A stretch of 64,000 nt of DNA, taken from Vesta saturnalis (lineage: Eukaryota; Arthropoda; Insecta; Coleoptera; Lampyridae). The stretch is from the NCBI GenBank assembly GCA_036346205.1, contig JARFJB010002009.1, positions 5,910,001 through 5,974,000 on the forward strand. The letters run 5' to 3'. The position numbers and the translations under genes are program-made. The notes under the pieces are model-generated. The model did not search any database. It was not told the origin of the DNA and saw only the letters and a list, made by a program, of their open reading frames with translations. Below, piece by piece: positions 11,711-23,639 of this stretch; position 1 is the stretch's first letter; each line of letters starts with the position of its first letter.

Positions 11711-13055
11711 ATGTCTATACTAGGTAAAACCTTGCATACGCAAGCACAACAGTTTGTGCTGAATTTATTACAATATTTTGAAAAGGAGAAACAAAACAAC
11801 GGCCCTTTAATACCACTTTCTTGTATCCAAAATTGCCTTAAACTCAATTGATAGTGATCTCAAATTTACAGCGTGTGGCAAATGCCTTGCGTATATCTGT
11901 CACAACAATGAAAAATATCAAGTTTCAGGCAAAATCCAACCCAATTCTGTCTAGTCCGGGTGAAAAACGGCCACGCAAGAAAGTTAAATTCGAAGATCCT
12001 GCAGATACCTCGAAAATGTCCATCAGGAATACCTTATATAATATGTACGAACAAAGTGAGTGTATTATAGTTATATATAGCTTCTACATTAGTCTAAATT
12101 GTATTATTTACATAAAAACATGTCACAGTTGCAGAAATTTGTAACACCCATATTCTGTTAAGCGCCTTACATGCAATGGGTACAAGTTCCAGAAAGGGTG
12201 TAATCGAAGAACTTTGGTAGAAAAAAGAAATGTAACTGAAATGAAAACACAGTTTTTGAAACAATACATGCAAGAAATAAATGCACCAATTCGTAGACAA
12301 GCAGTTTTTATTGACGAAACATGGATCTACTCAAAAGGAAATCCGGGAAAGTCAGACAAGATGACGATGTAAAGAGTGTACAAAAACCTGAAGGGTATGA
12401 TGGTAAAAGAAGTTATTCATTCTGGAACTGCCACAGGATTTGTACAGAATGCTTCTTTGCTATTTGCGTCGAAATTGAAAGAAGATTACCATGGTGATAC
12501 CATGGGATATGTTTAAAAAATGGCTCACTGAAAATTTCCTAAACAATTTAAAACCACATTCATTAATTATAATGGATAATGCGCCTTATCATTCCATGTT
12601 AGTAGAAAAACTACCAACATCGTCTTCGACGAAAGGTAACATGGTTTCATGGTTAATAAAAAATAACATTAATTATGATTCCACCTCATTCAAAACCGAG
12701 CTCTATTCATTAATAAAATCACAACGAATAGTAAAACGATGTGAAGTCGATAAAAGAATAAGGAGTTATGGACAGGACGTATTAAGACTGCCACCTTAAC
12801 ATTGTGAATTCAATGCGATTGAACTAATATGGGCACATGCTAAAGGATACTATGACAAGCACATAGGAAGAGATGGCTTCAAAGATAAAAATATAATTAG
12901 TATGTGGAACGAAGCTCTACAACAGTGTAACATATTTGCGCTATACAGAGGAGATTATAAAACAGTGGTATAAACGTGAGGAAGTGCTAGATTTTATAGT
13001 AGACGAAATGGTTATTAACGTTACAAGTGATTGTGATAGTTCGGATACAGATTAA
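11711..13055 (+). pseudogene. IS630/Tc1-mariner transposase, long D-E spacing, copy B
   Basis: Cut-and-paste transposase, nearly full length but broken. Exon 1 begins at ATG 11711 (MSILGKTLHTQAQQF). A short intron ends in CAG just before 11871, at the same codon position as in copy A, and exon 2 carries the helix-turn-helix (RVANALRISVTTMKNI) and RPRKKVKFED. A second intron has donor GTGAGT at 12055 and an acceptor near 12130. The first aspartate is in AVFIDETWIYSKG (about 12300), the second in LIIMDNAPYHSM (about 12570-12605), and the glutamate in FNAIELIWAHAKGY (about 12810). About 81 residues separate the last two acidic positions, against 34-41 in most mariner groups, which resembles the group described as DD82E/Sailor. 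Stops and frameshifts occur near 12370, 12480 and at 12797. The C-terminus is Asp/Ser-rich. Confidence 0.75.
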
Positions 13056-13452
13056 TCGTAGCCTTTTCTTTAATCAATGTGTTACTACAACATAATTATG
13101 TGTTTCACAAATATATACTAATTAATTGCATTAAAATTTATTTAATCATCTGGAAGGCCACAGCATTGCTAGCTATTACAATTACAGTTGTACATATTCG
13201 AAGATTTTTCAAGGCTCGTAATTACCGGGTGATTCTTTAATATTGATGACAGTTTGAATTTCCCACAAAACAAAAAATTTTAAAGGTTAGTAATTATACA
13301 TTGTCATTTATTTAATTCCAGTGGTGTATGTAGTATCAGTCTCTAAATTAATAATTTATTTTTAAAATGCAAATAAATCTCCCGTTTTACAACAAATTTT
13401 ACATGTATACCAACTAACTACTATTAACATTTTATTAAATAAATAAAAATTG

Positions 13453-13650
13453 CTAAAAATATCCACCGATATGTTCCTGGCACAATTCCACTCTACGCTT
13501 CATATTGTCAAAGACTTTTTCGAGAGATGTCGCAGGTGTAATTATTTCAACTTCCTCTTCAAAATTATGTGGATTTTCAGGTGCCCACGTTCGATAATGT
13601 TGACTATTAATATAGTCAGATAAATGAAACCATGCTTCATTGGTCATAAT
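13453..13650 (-). pseudogene. Mariner-like transposase, internally deleted C-terminal part
   Basis: Minus strand reads TNEAWFHLSDYINSQHYRTW and ENPHNFEE, the region right after the first catalytic acid, then jumps directly to the C-terminal helix VFDNMKRRVELCQEHIGGYF. The second and third catalytic residues and about 100-150 residues between are deleted. The first acid itself reads N in TNEAW where DEAW is usual. Confidence 0.7.
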
Positions 13651-13659
13651 AATAATAAT

Positions 13660-14150
13660 AATGTTTATTTATTCAACTGGGTATAGATTTCTGAGAAGCG
13701 CATGTGTAAAACGAGACGGGACAAGATAAAAATGAATGCATAATGAGGGAGTGTGGTGAGGAAAGACTATGATGGATAGATATAAAAGTTGTACATTACG
13801 TTGGTTTGGTCACATTGAGATGAATGAACAACGCAAGATTAACAAATTACCAAATATATTGGGTGAGGTTAGGGATTTAAGGCTTGGTCTGGTAGCCTGC
13901 GTAAAACTTGGCTGACATTGTAGTAGAATGCTACTGATAGATAGTTGAAAGAATCATTGATAAGAAGTTTTAACAAAACAAAAAGGAGCATGTCAGAGAC
14001 TATGTATGAATCTTGATCGGAAGCTAGGAGGTATGTTTAGGATAGTGAAAGCATGGAGAAAGATTGTGAATGAAAAATAAATAAGAGGCAGGATTGTTGC
14101 CTACCCGCAAGGGAATGGCGTGAAGGTTAAGAAGATAAGTAAGTAAAATT
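13660..14150 (+). pseudogene. Non-LTR retrotransposon 3' scrap
   Basis: Around 13780-13860 the translation gives a RWFGHIEMNEQR block and near 13885 GSLRKTWL, matching the 'LRWFGHV.RMDE..' and 'GRPRKTWLD' signature found downstream of the reverse transcriptase in many arthropod non-LTR elements. An ATA repeat marks the left edge (13648-13662). No catalytic part remains. Confidence 0.5.
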
Positions 14151-14409
14151 TACCATTCAACACGAAAACTGAAAGTCCAATTATCAGAACAACTTAAATA
14201 CGATATCTAGAAAGTTACATTTAAAATATTGTTATTTAAATTTTAGTAAACCAATCCATATAATTACGTCTATTCTCATAATCAAGAGCATGGCAGTTGC
14301 TATTAACAGAAACCCGGTATGGGTGGATACTGAATTATTATGCATAAATCCGTTGGCATGTTAGAACAAAACTAACTGCTGTAATTTCAAAAAAGGTTAG
14401 TAGGTATCA

Positions 14410-14600
14410 CAAATTTATCCGTTGACATTACTTACCAGCTTGATCACTTAACTGACGGATTGATTTTTGGGACTTAGCTTCCATTCCTTGCCTTACTACT
14501 TCTACCACTTTATCATTTGATAGTAATGGACGACCTGTAGGATTTGCTTGTACAAATGCAATTCCTATTTTCTTATCTTCAATAATTGGTTTTAACCTAC
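14410..14600 (-). pseudogene. Mariner-like transposase, N-terminal helix-turn-helix part
   Basis: Minus strand reads QANPTGRPLLSNDKVVEVVR followed by SQKSIRQLSDQAG, the second DNA-binding helix-turn-helix of Tc1/mariner proteins with its GRP linker. It belongs to the same nested element as 13453-13650 and precedes it in the reading direction. Confidence 0.6.
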
Positions 14601-15238
14601 AAATGCAAATGAAAGTGAAACATTATCTAATCACTTATTAATTATTCTAAATTAGAAGCTCTGAAAAAACTGTTTTAAGGAACGTTGATAATGCATAATG
14701 GAAAAGTAAATGAAAATCAAAACAAATTAACGACAGCATCACCAGCACTGATGTCAAAAAGAACAAATAAAGTAACTTAAACATTTAACCGCCAATGTAA
14801 CACCGTAAAAACTAGAATCGCACGCGAAAGTCAAACTGCCATAAGTATTAAAGAATCATCAATACTATTACAAACGTTATAATAATTACTAACCACATGT
14901 AAATGTTTTGACATATACTTCTGTAAAAATCAGCATTTTACATTAACCTCATTTTCAATGTTCATCCACCTGTGGGTCAAGGCGCTATTTTTCAAACCAT
15001 ATTTCATGTTATCACCTGCAATTATAATTAAGATTAAATACCTTTGTATGTATAAGAACGTCTAACACTTACCATGGCCTTTAATTTTTAGTACTTTACC
15101 GCCATCTAAGAGAACATTTATTAAGTTTGATTTTTAATCATTTATTGTTATGGATATAAGTTGACTAATATTTTTCATATTAACCCATCCGTTGCTAGAT
15201 TATGACGTAGGTCAATTCTTTGGTGGCAAAGATAATAG

Positions 15239-16589
15239 TTAATTTTACTTGGCTTGCTAATTAATTTCGGTTTGCGTAAATGAACTTTAAGATTTACGAT
15301 TACGAATTCCTTTCTTAATGTGTTGCGACGGCTAGCTCAAAATTAAAAAAAAAGAAACGATTACAGTTATCATTTACCAAAATTTATTCTCATTTCGTTT
15401 TATTTGTTTATCTGGGCTCCTATTGAGTTGACTTCTTCTTACATTTATGTATTCATTATTTGTATAAGCTTTTAATATTAATAGTCTTTAGCATTAAAAG
15501 TAAATCAAACGTTATACTGATTTAATTAAATTCCAAATCCGAACGAAAATGCATCAATACGTTGTTTACAAACATATATAAAATTGTTAAAACTAACATT
15601 ATAACAAATAAAATCTTTATCTGAATTAAACGTTGTTTTCGTTTAATTGTGGTAATCAAATGTAAACGTGTTAACGTTTTATTTAGCAACACAAACAAAA
15701 AGGGTTCTTACTTATTTTCGTTGAAAAACTGATGATGTCATGCTGGCGTTCCTTTGATCGGTAAAGGGGCCTCAAATAGATTATAGACTGCTCTTCCGAT
15801 GATGTCGCTTGACCGGCATTCTGGAACCGTTCTCTTTTGTTGTCCTTATCTTTTCTTATACTTTTGTTGTAGCTCAATACTCTTTTAATTTTCTTCCATC
15901 AGTTAATAATTTTAGTAAATAATTGTTCGATATATTTACACTATACAGTTTTTATTTAATTGTTCAGTTTTAATCACAAACGGCGTGCGTAACAAACTGC
16001 AAGCGAACTACGGAAGGCCATGCTTTCATTATCAATGTTTTTTAGTTATTATACTTTATATACCGATCTATTAATTGGGTCGATTGTCTTATTGTACATT
16101 TATCACTCGCTATCATATCATCAACTTGGAACACTTTGAACACGCACTTAAAACTCTGTTGTAAATTATTACGCAATATTTTTATTATCGCCAAATTGAC
16201 AATATTTGCACTTTTTATTATTTTAATAAGGAAGGTAATTTTCTACTTCTTCCCTATTATACCGCTAATTAATTCTTATTTGTAATTTTCACACTTTATA
16301 GGGCAGCGTGGCTGTACAATGTCACTTGTGCTGCGGCATCAATCGACCGACCAATATCAACTCTAATCGATTATTTTATGCGACTCTTCTTGTTTACTTT
16401 CTCGACGCGATTGTTTTAAAAACTGTACATCATTATTATGACAGCATCATTCCATTCCAACGCATTAATGCTCTTGCAAATGCCGAGTATTTAAATATTT
16501 TTAAATTGAAAAATAATCTCATATAATTTAACGCGAAATTTTGATTTTTGTAAAGCAGTTATCAAACTTATAAAATTCCTTTCGACAGG
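15239..16589. other. Non-coding interval
   Basis: AT-rich. The frames at 15683-15877 (minus) and 16308-16526 have no recognisable motif. Nothing structural was seen. Confidence 0.45.
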
Positions 16590-16820
16590 GTTATGTTTAA
16601 CGAGAACTGTTGGAATTAATTCAAGAAAACCGTACACCAAAAAAATACGACATAAACGAAATTGTATGAAAAAATGGACATAAGGTGTTATGATTGCCGC
16701 TGTACCATTGTCGATTCAATGCTATTGAGTTAGTGTGGCCCCATTAATTATAACTATGTTGGTGAAACCAGTTCTGACGAAACTGAAAAAGACAATTTTT
16801 ACGACAACTCTGAGTAGTGC
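16590..16820 (+). pseudogene. IS630/Tc1-mariner transposase C-terminus, copy C
   Basis: Translation gives LIQENRTPKKYDINEIV, then a stop, GHKVL and YHCRFNAIELVWPH, matching the glutamate-containing end of copy B. An acidic tail (SSDETEKDNFYDNSE, ending TAG near 16818) follows after a deletion. The rest of the gene is absent. Confidence 0.65.
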
Positions 16821-17510
16821 ACAGATTTTACCAGTTATTCGTTATTTACTTCAGCAATGTTTGTATTATATATTTTATTATTTCTAAGCACAATTGTCCT
16901 TTATGTAGGAATAATCGTTAAGTAATTGCTGTGATGTAACACACCAATTTATATAAAATTGTCCGAAATGCTTGCATCGATTAAAAAAAAATGTAACTGC
17001 ATTTAACTTTATTTGTGTTTTCAAGAATTCAAATAATAGCACAAATTAGGCGTTCAATGACTTCATAATTCATAGAAATAAAATGAGCGACATTTGATTA
17101 AATGTATTATAATTACATGTTATCGGTAATACAGAAATCTGTATAAAAAGTTCATAAAATGCTATTGTGGACATACGTTTATGAAAATTAAATGATGCAG
17201 TTATTCGGAATGAGTCATATGCAATCTTATATGATTTTAACTTTATACCCTTAATTACACTAACCTGTTAATGTTAACCAAGGCCATGGTTGACTTTTAC
17301 GTAAACAAAATTTACATCTGCTATTATATTAACGTCGATAGGTTTAATTAACCCCCATTGAACTTGATATTTACGATGGCAGTTTGACTTTGTTAAATGC
17401 GACACTGCTCTCGTCAGGTGTCTTCTATTAGTAGACTACGGTCAAATTTTGAGCAAACTGCATCATTTAGTTTGTGTTTGACACCCATTGAAAGCAGACA
17501 ACCTCGTGAA
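16821..17510. other. Non-coding interval
   Basis: AT-rich with no recognised gene. ATGGCAGTTTGACTTT at 17376-17391 nearly matches a piece of the nested mariner-like terminus near 14830 and may be a fragment of such an end. Confidence 0.4.
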
Positions 17511-18145
17511 TTTGAACGAAAATCGAAAGAAGTGAATGTCGTGTGCTGATTAATCATTACTTTTGTGTAAAAACCAGGAAAGGGTTGATAAATCCTATGA
17601 GGACTCTGCACCTTGAATTTCAATGGTTGAGAAGTGGTTTACTGAGTTCCGTTGTGGTCCTACCACCACAAGTGACGTCGATCGTTCAGGTCGCCCAAAA
17701 GTGGTCGTCATGCCCGGAACCGTCGATAAAATCAGTAGAATGATATTGGACGATCGGACAATGAAAGTTTGTGATGTGGCTGAGGCTGTAAGCATCTCAA
17801 CTGAGCGGGTATGTCAAAATTTGTTGCTATCGGCGTGATGGGTACCGCGATTGCTCACATTCGACCATAAGTGCAACCATGTGAACACTTCAAAGTTGTG
17901 TTTGGCAGTGTGTGAACGTGTACCAAAGAGGACCAAGGTGTGTCTGTCGACCAACAAGGTCATGGCCACAGTTTTTTGCAATGCACGCGCTGTCAATCAC
18001 ATGGATCGCCCTGTAAAGGCTAAAACGATCACCGGCGAATATTATTCAGAGATTTTGGACAGAGTCGGTATTGATTTGAAGCAGAAAATACCGCATTTGG
18101 CGAAGAAAAGAAATATAAGGAACTCACCTGCACACAATTAAACAA
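17511..18145 (+). pseudogene. Mariner (DD34D-type) transposase pseudogene
   Basis: Fragments in order: VLINHYFCVKT (N-terminal helix, about 17540), VEKWFTEFRCG (17623-), a second helix-turn-helix with ILDDRTMKVCDVAEAVSIST, then WVPRLLTFDHK, CLAVCERVP, KVMATVFCNARAV and KTITGEYYSEILDR. This is the classic mariner order. The segment with the first catalytic aspartate (VDETWIHHY in relatives) is missing between CERVPK and the ATVF block. At the second site the usual DNAPAH reads RNSPAH. Frameshifts occur near 17620 and 17840. It is dead. Confidence 0.8.
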
Positions 18146-18179
18146 CCCAGTAAATCTAATACCTCAGTAAGCACACCAT

Positions 18180-19815
18180 TTCCGTGTACATTGATTCGAA
18201 TCACTGGCGTTCGGTCTTCGTGCATTTCGTTGTAAAATATAAGAAAAAAGGGTTTTTGGTTATTAATAATTTATAAATTGTGGTAGGCAACTTGATTTGC
18301 ATTTTGGTGTAACTTAGTTGTACATTTTTCTTAAAGGTTTATATACTTCCATATCGTGGAATTAAACGTCTGCACATATTCTTGCGCACCACTATATCGC
18401 CTGATATCCTAAGCGTCCTTTTAGATTGCTTGTTGTATTTTGTTGGAGCAGGAAGCCATTTTTGGTTTCCACCAAAATTTTGTGAAAAGTGCCATTGATT
18501 TAATGGTAAGATACTTTTAACTCGTATTATATTAAAATCTAAAACATTTGCTCTTTGCAGGCACTTTTCCTACTTTTGGTACTTTTATACTTTTGGTATT
18601 TTTTATTCTTATGATTACATTTTTGCATTTAATTCAGATCTAAATTTAGATCACATTTTTTATTTGAACTTTCAAGAGAATGCAATAAATACTGGATTAT
18701 TCAAATTTCAATCAAGATAAATTTTTAAGAAGTAAATGCAACTTTGGTATGGTTTACAACGTACAGCATTGAAATTATGACATATTGCGCAACATTTGTA
18801 CAAAGATTACATCATCTATGGTTTATATTTCCGCATTCCTTTTGATATCAGAGGCTATCAAAAAGTTGTACATAAATTTTTATAACAGGTATTTATACTC
18901 TAATGATTTCTTAGTATAAGGGTATTTCTAAGATATATTTTATATAAGTCCAAATTTAAATGCTTAATAAACATAGGTTGCATATCTTTTATTTTAACAT
19001 TTTGGTGAATTTTTTATTGTATCCTCGGTTTAGTTATTCCGAGCATAATCAAAAAAATAACTTGGCGTCCGAGATAATATTATTATTGTTGCATTGTAGT
19101 TACTATATTGATGTTAAATGGAAATAACTAAGCAGAAATTTGTGGTAATTAATCAAATCAAAAAGCATGAACTAGGCCCGATTTAATCTACCTACTGAGC
19201 CAACGGCATTATTTTTTAACGAATGGTATGTGTCTCTAGTTATTTTAACGATTTGTATTGAGAACGCTTTAAACATTGATTTATACCTATTAAATTTTGT
19301 ACCATATACGATTTATACCAACTCATTGTAAAATGCACAAAGGTACAATACTTTGCATAGAGAACGGTGGGCACCACATTGAATGATAATGGTATAGGTA
19401 ACTTTTTTCACACTTTTGTTTTATGTTTGTGTTCCATAATCAATTAATGTAGGTTGGATAAAACTTCATTCTTGAAATTTGAAGATTCTTCTATTTATTA
19501 TAACTCAACGTTTCAGAAAGGTACATAAAGAGTTATTCGAAAATGTTAAAATTTAAATGTTTTGACGTTCTCTATAATTCCCTCACATTTTCTAGGTATA
19601 GTCTTGAAGGAATATGTAGTTTTCCTCATTGGGTACAAAAATTGAAGTATTTTTAGGGATAATTGTGAATAACCTAATTTGGGGCAAATAAAACTATGCT
19701 TTTTAGCGTAGCAATTAGAAAATAACTTACCTCCGAAATATTTTGTTTCCCGAAAAATACAGGGATGGTAGAAAAAATCAAAGGAAAAACGCCGTAGACA
19801 TTTTTTAGAGAAGCC
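18180..19815 (+). mobile_element. Deletion derivative of a DD41D-like element, related to 38130-40530
   Basis: 18180-19230 matches the reverse complement of 38130-39110 at roughly 85-90% by eye, including the last codons and 3' flank of a transposase. 19546-19815 matches 40262-40530 in the same orientation. Both facts agree if the second segment is a terminal inverted repeat: read outward it is the same from either end. The transposase body and the left terminus are missing here. Confidence 0.55.
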
Positions 19816-19866
19816 GGTACAACCCGAAGCTGCATCACATTGATGCACCTTCGGGTTGTACTGGAA
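19814..19866. repeat. Near-perfect hairpin palindrome
   Basis: The left half GTACAACCCGAAGCTGCATC pairs with the right half down to a 3-base loop, with one mismatch over about 21 pairs and partly pairing flanks. It is adjacent to the outer end of the element 18180-19815 and is more GC-rich than its surroundings. Confidence 0.8.
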
Positions 19867-20137
19867 ATAGTCCCTAAGTCTGTTATTTTAAATGGAATGT
19901 ACCCATTTTTATTATATTTTTAAAATCTACGTTAAATTTAAATGTTTGTAGAACACATCCTATGCCTAAAATGCACCATTTTTGAGTTATTTTGTTTTTT
20001 CAAAATTCTTGGCAGATGCATGTGTTCAAAAAATTATAATTTCTCAAAGTACAAGCGAGCTAGGCCAAATATTTTTTAATACTTGCACACAGAACTCACT
20101 GCTTACAGAATCTTACAAAAATAAATTAAAAAATTAT

Positions 20138-20565
20138 ACAGGGTAATGGCGTCAAATTTTGCAATTTCAAAAATTCAAAAACTTCATTTTTTAAATAGCA
20201 ACCCTATTTTTTACTGCATTAATTGAATAAGGAGAATTTGTAAATATGTCTCTAAAATTTATAGTTTTTGTAGAATCTTGAAAAAATCAACATTTTTGGT
20301 AATTAAACTAAATTAATAATTATTTTTATAAATTAACAACACTATATATAAAATTTTAAAACAAAAACAAAAACTGTTAAATTATAAGAAATTCTCGAAC
20401 TGAGTACCTACAACGTCTAAACATTTTTCAATTCTTTTTAAAAAGCAGCCATGAGTAGCAGTCTGAACTTCTTCCGGAGAAAAAGATCGAAATGCATTTA
20501 GAACTCTTTCCTGGAAATCTTCTTTTGTTGTGAGTTGCGTATCCACTTTGCTTACAATAATTAAA
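20138..20565 (-). pseudogene. DD41D-like transposase C-terminus and left terminus
   Basis: ACAGGGTAATGGCGTC at 20139-20154 resembles the outer ends of other elements here. At 20390-20560 the minus strand reads QLTTKEDFQERVLNAFRSFS, then CFLKRIEKCLDVVGTQFENF and a stop, the usual C-terminal helices (TREDL..RI..AC...P......RR...CI...G.HFEHL). The rest is absent. Confidence 0.6.
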
Positions 20566-22075
20566 TTGTTTAATTCAAGTTGCCTCGGTCTAGTTCAGTC
20601 GGTTCTCGTACTAGCAAGAAAAGGAGGTGTGTTCGTTTCGGTAATTAGTTTTGGGCTGAACACTGTTCATACTGAATGATTAGAATATAAAGTTTTGATA
20701 CTTATATTAACCTATTTTTATACAGAACTAAACATTTCATTCCTAAACCTAAGATAAAACAAAATAAAATAAAAACTATGTACAATAAATAAATTTCCCT
20801 GGGGATGCCTGGTCCTCGCGGTCGTCCTGGTCTTTGTTGGTCGCCTACTGGCTTCGAAGACGTTTCTGTGGGAACCAGAATTAATGCTACCTTTATCTGT
20901 CTATTAGGCACTCGTATTATAACAAAAATCCTAACAAAGATGACTTTTTAAAATTGTTTAAAAACTCTTGAAGTCGGTCATGTAAACAGGAGCTACCCGG
21001 AAATTCACTTAATACAATACTTTAAAGTAACATTGGTGCGCATGACTATTTTCACGTGGGATTTTCTATTAAATGGACTTCCATATTTGTACGATATAAA
21101 TTACAACGATGACGGTTTATGGCTATTTAAATAAACAAAGTACAAGCGTACCTGGTTCTGGTTGATTAATTACGGAAGTATTTACTCTAATTATTAGTGA
21201 ATAATAAATTTAATATTGGATGTTAACCAATTTAAATTGTACGACAAGAAAATGTTTTCTGCATTAATTCGGTTTCGCGTTTAATACGTAAAACTTTTCT
21301 ATTCACACGAGATTTATGCTAATTGTTTAAAAGGAAAGTAACAAAGATTATTATTTACACGAGATTTTACAACTACGGTACCGGAAGTAAACAATTATTT
21401 CAATTGTTGGGAATTAAATAAACTAATGTTTATTACTTACGCGGTTATCCTCCGTATTAAAATGAAAGAATTAATACAACGTTCGTGATTGATAATGATG
21501 CTGGTAAGGTGTTCAAACCTTCGGGAAAGAATTAGTTTGTCGTTTTCAGGCGCGGGAAAACCAACTCGCGGTACAGGTACGGTCTTTTACCGGACTTCTA
21601 TTGAGAAGTGTTGTTAGGATAACTAACGTTACGTATATATCTAACAAATTATGATCAGATATCGGGACGGTCACTCACGTTTAATGCCATTAACTATGCA
21701 ACTCACGGACGGGACGATGAATACTCTGACCAACGCGGCGGTCGACAGGTCGACGGAGACAAGTAAAGCGATTAAGAGCGGCAGGCGCGCGGTCAGGCTT
21801 CTGAATTCTGCGGTAGCGCGTCGCAGTTTTTATAGAGAATCCGCGTGGCTGGGTCTGGCTTCTGTGCAGGGGTTTTTCGGTCCAGATTGGCTAAAAGTCC
21901 GAAGGGGACTCTGACGTAGAAAAACTTTCGATGTTATGAAATTAACATCGGAGGGGGGGGGGGTATAAAATTCATTATTTGTTGGTTTCTGCGAATTGAT
22001 TAACACGGGATAATTAGCAAATAATTAATGATAGGAAAATTTAGTAAAGATGCTGGGTCTTTACATATACCATAC
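20566..22075. other. Unassigned interval with a GC-richer patch
   Basis: No gene was recognised. A proline/arginine-rich minus frame near 20800-20911 (RPGRPRGPGIP) has no clear relative. From about 21650 to 21950 base composition shifts to GC-rich, ending in a G run and TATAAA at 21963, which could be a promoter-like or long-terminal-repeat fragment. Identity is unknown. Confidence 0.35.
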
Positions 22076-22079
22076 CTTT

Positions 22080-22245
22080 TATACGACCCCAAATAATTGG
22101 GTTAGATCGGGCGATCGAGGAGGCCATTTATGAGGACTGTTCTCTGCTATCGAACCATCCTCAAATCAGTATTCTATAAAAAGATTTGCAAACGCACTAT
22201 TATGAGGTGGAGCTCCGTCATGTTGGTACCACAACTGGTTTCAAT
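22080..22245 (-). pseudogene. DD41D-like transposase fragment
   Basis: Minus strand reads LWYQHDGAPPHNSAFANLF with the second catalytic aspartate, then after a stop NSPHKWPPRSPDLT, the block before the third aspartate. That aspartate is lost. Spacing agrees with the 41-residue class. Confidence 0.65.
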
Positions 22246-22319
22246 TCAAATTTAGCGATCGTAAATAATGATTAAAAATTTCAAGGTATCTTTCGCCTAA
22301 AATTATCAAAATTTTAATA

Positions 22320-23242
22320 CAAAAATTGATTTACAATCGAGTATGTAAAAGTACGAGTGTCAGTATGTGCGAGTGGGTGTCTGTGCGAGTGTATGTTGTA
22401 AAAGCGTGAGTGTGTGTATAGGTATATACATGCGTGCATGTTGTGTGCACGTGTGTGTGCCCTTGTACGCGCGTGGGAATGTGAACGAGTGTGTGAGAGC
22501 GTGTGTGCGAGTATGTGACTGTCCAAGTGTGCATAAGTACGAATGTGTCTGTAAGTGTGTGTGGGTATGCGTGCATGCGAGGGTGCATGCATGGCAGTGA
22601 ACGTGCTCAAATACGTGTGTGTGTTCGTGTGCGCGTGTGAACGACTGTATGTGAAAGCGTCTGCAAGTGAGAGAGAGAGCGAGTGTGCGTCTGTGGAAGT
22701 GTGTGCGCAAGCGTGTGTGTACGAGTGCGAATGTTCGTGTGCAAGTGTGTATGTGTGTGTGTGTGTGAATGCATGTGTGTGCGTGCATGCGTGCGTGTGG
22801 TGTATGTGTGGGTGTGTGGGTGTATGTGTGTGTCGTGCTCGCGTGCGAGCGTTCCTGGATACGTTCGTGAGCGGGTGTGCATGCGTGCCAGGATATACGG
22901 GATGCGGAGATACGTGCGCCTGAGTTTGTGCATACGTGTGCGCGTGTGTACGTGTATGGGCGTGCGCAAGTGTGTCTGTGTAGGAGACTGCGTGTGTGAG
23001 AGTGCAAGAGTCCGACAGTGCGAGTTTATGTGTGTGCGGGTGTGTGCGCAAGTGTACGTCTGTGGGAGTTGAGAGAGTATAATTGGGAATGTGTGTGCGT
23101 GCGCGTGTGCATGTGTGATAGTGAGAGTGAATGTGTAAGTGTGAGTAGTGTGAGCGTATGTGCACGTGCGTGAATGAGTAAATGCGTGCTCGCGTAAATG
23201 TAAGCGTGTGTACGTGGGTGTATATGGGCGTGCGTGAATGCT

Positions 23243-23246
<4 letters not shown>
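22320..23246 (+). repeat. Cryptic TG-rich simple repeat
   Basis: Over 900 bp of irregular TGTG, TGCG, GAGTG and CGTG units without one fixed period. Long open frames exist on both strands (for example 22314-23453 minus, His/Thr-rich) only because the repeat lacks stop codons. Confidence 0.9.

Positions 23247-23321
<75 letters not shown>
23247..23321. repeat. (TA)n microsatellite
   Basis: About 70 bp of TA interrupted once by C, continuing the TG tract to its left. Confidence 0.95.
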
Positions 23322-23324
<3 letters not shown>

Positions 23325-23639
23325 TGAGTATACGTGAGTTTGCGTACGCCCGTGCGTGTATGTGTGGCCATTGTGCACGTAAAACAAAGCAATACGGCGA
23401 GTAAACCATTGGGGGCTTAAGCAGTTTGATATCTCGCTGGTGTAATGATTCACACGGCTGTATTCAAGAAAGTTTTTTCATATACAAGGCGTGCTGTAAG
23501 CAAAAGAAATGATAGTGATAAATATGAGTATAAATCAATATTTCAATTCTTATTTACAAGAGTGCGATATCGAGTAAGCATAAACAGGTTCGCACATTAA
23601 AGGGAGCACTGAAGGAAATAATGTAATGAGAGGGAAAAA

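Larger units (their letters stand above)
13229..14866 (-). mobile_element. Nested mariner-like element
   Basis: Inverted ends of about 35 bp: GGGTGATTCTTTAATATTGA at 13229-13248 with following CAGTTTGA, matched in reverse at 14824-14862. Two minus-strand transposase pieces lie between them, separated by a retrotransposon scrap (13660-14150). It interrupts the 3' side of the larger element 11285-15238. Confidence 0.65.
11285..15238 (+). mobile_element. IS630/Tc1-mariner element copy B with nested insertions
   Basis: The ends carry an imperfect inverted repeat of about 35 bp: 11285-11318 and 15202-15238 share CTATCTTTGCC.CCAAA.AATTGACCTACGT. Inside lie the transposase remains (11711-13055) and, further right, a nested mariner-like element (13229-14866). 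Without the nested DNA the host element would be about 2.3 kb. The target duplication is not clear. Confidence 0.6.

Noticed and set aside
22314..23453. 379-codon His/Thr-rich frame on the minus strand and overlapping frames on both strands
   Set aside because: The frames exist because a TG/CA simple repeat and a (TA)n tract lack stop codons; there is no domain and composition follows the repeat.
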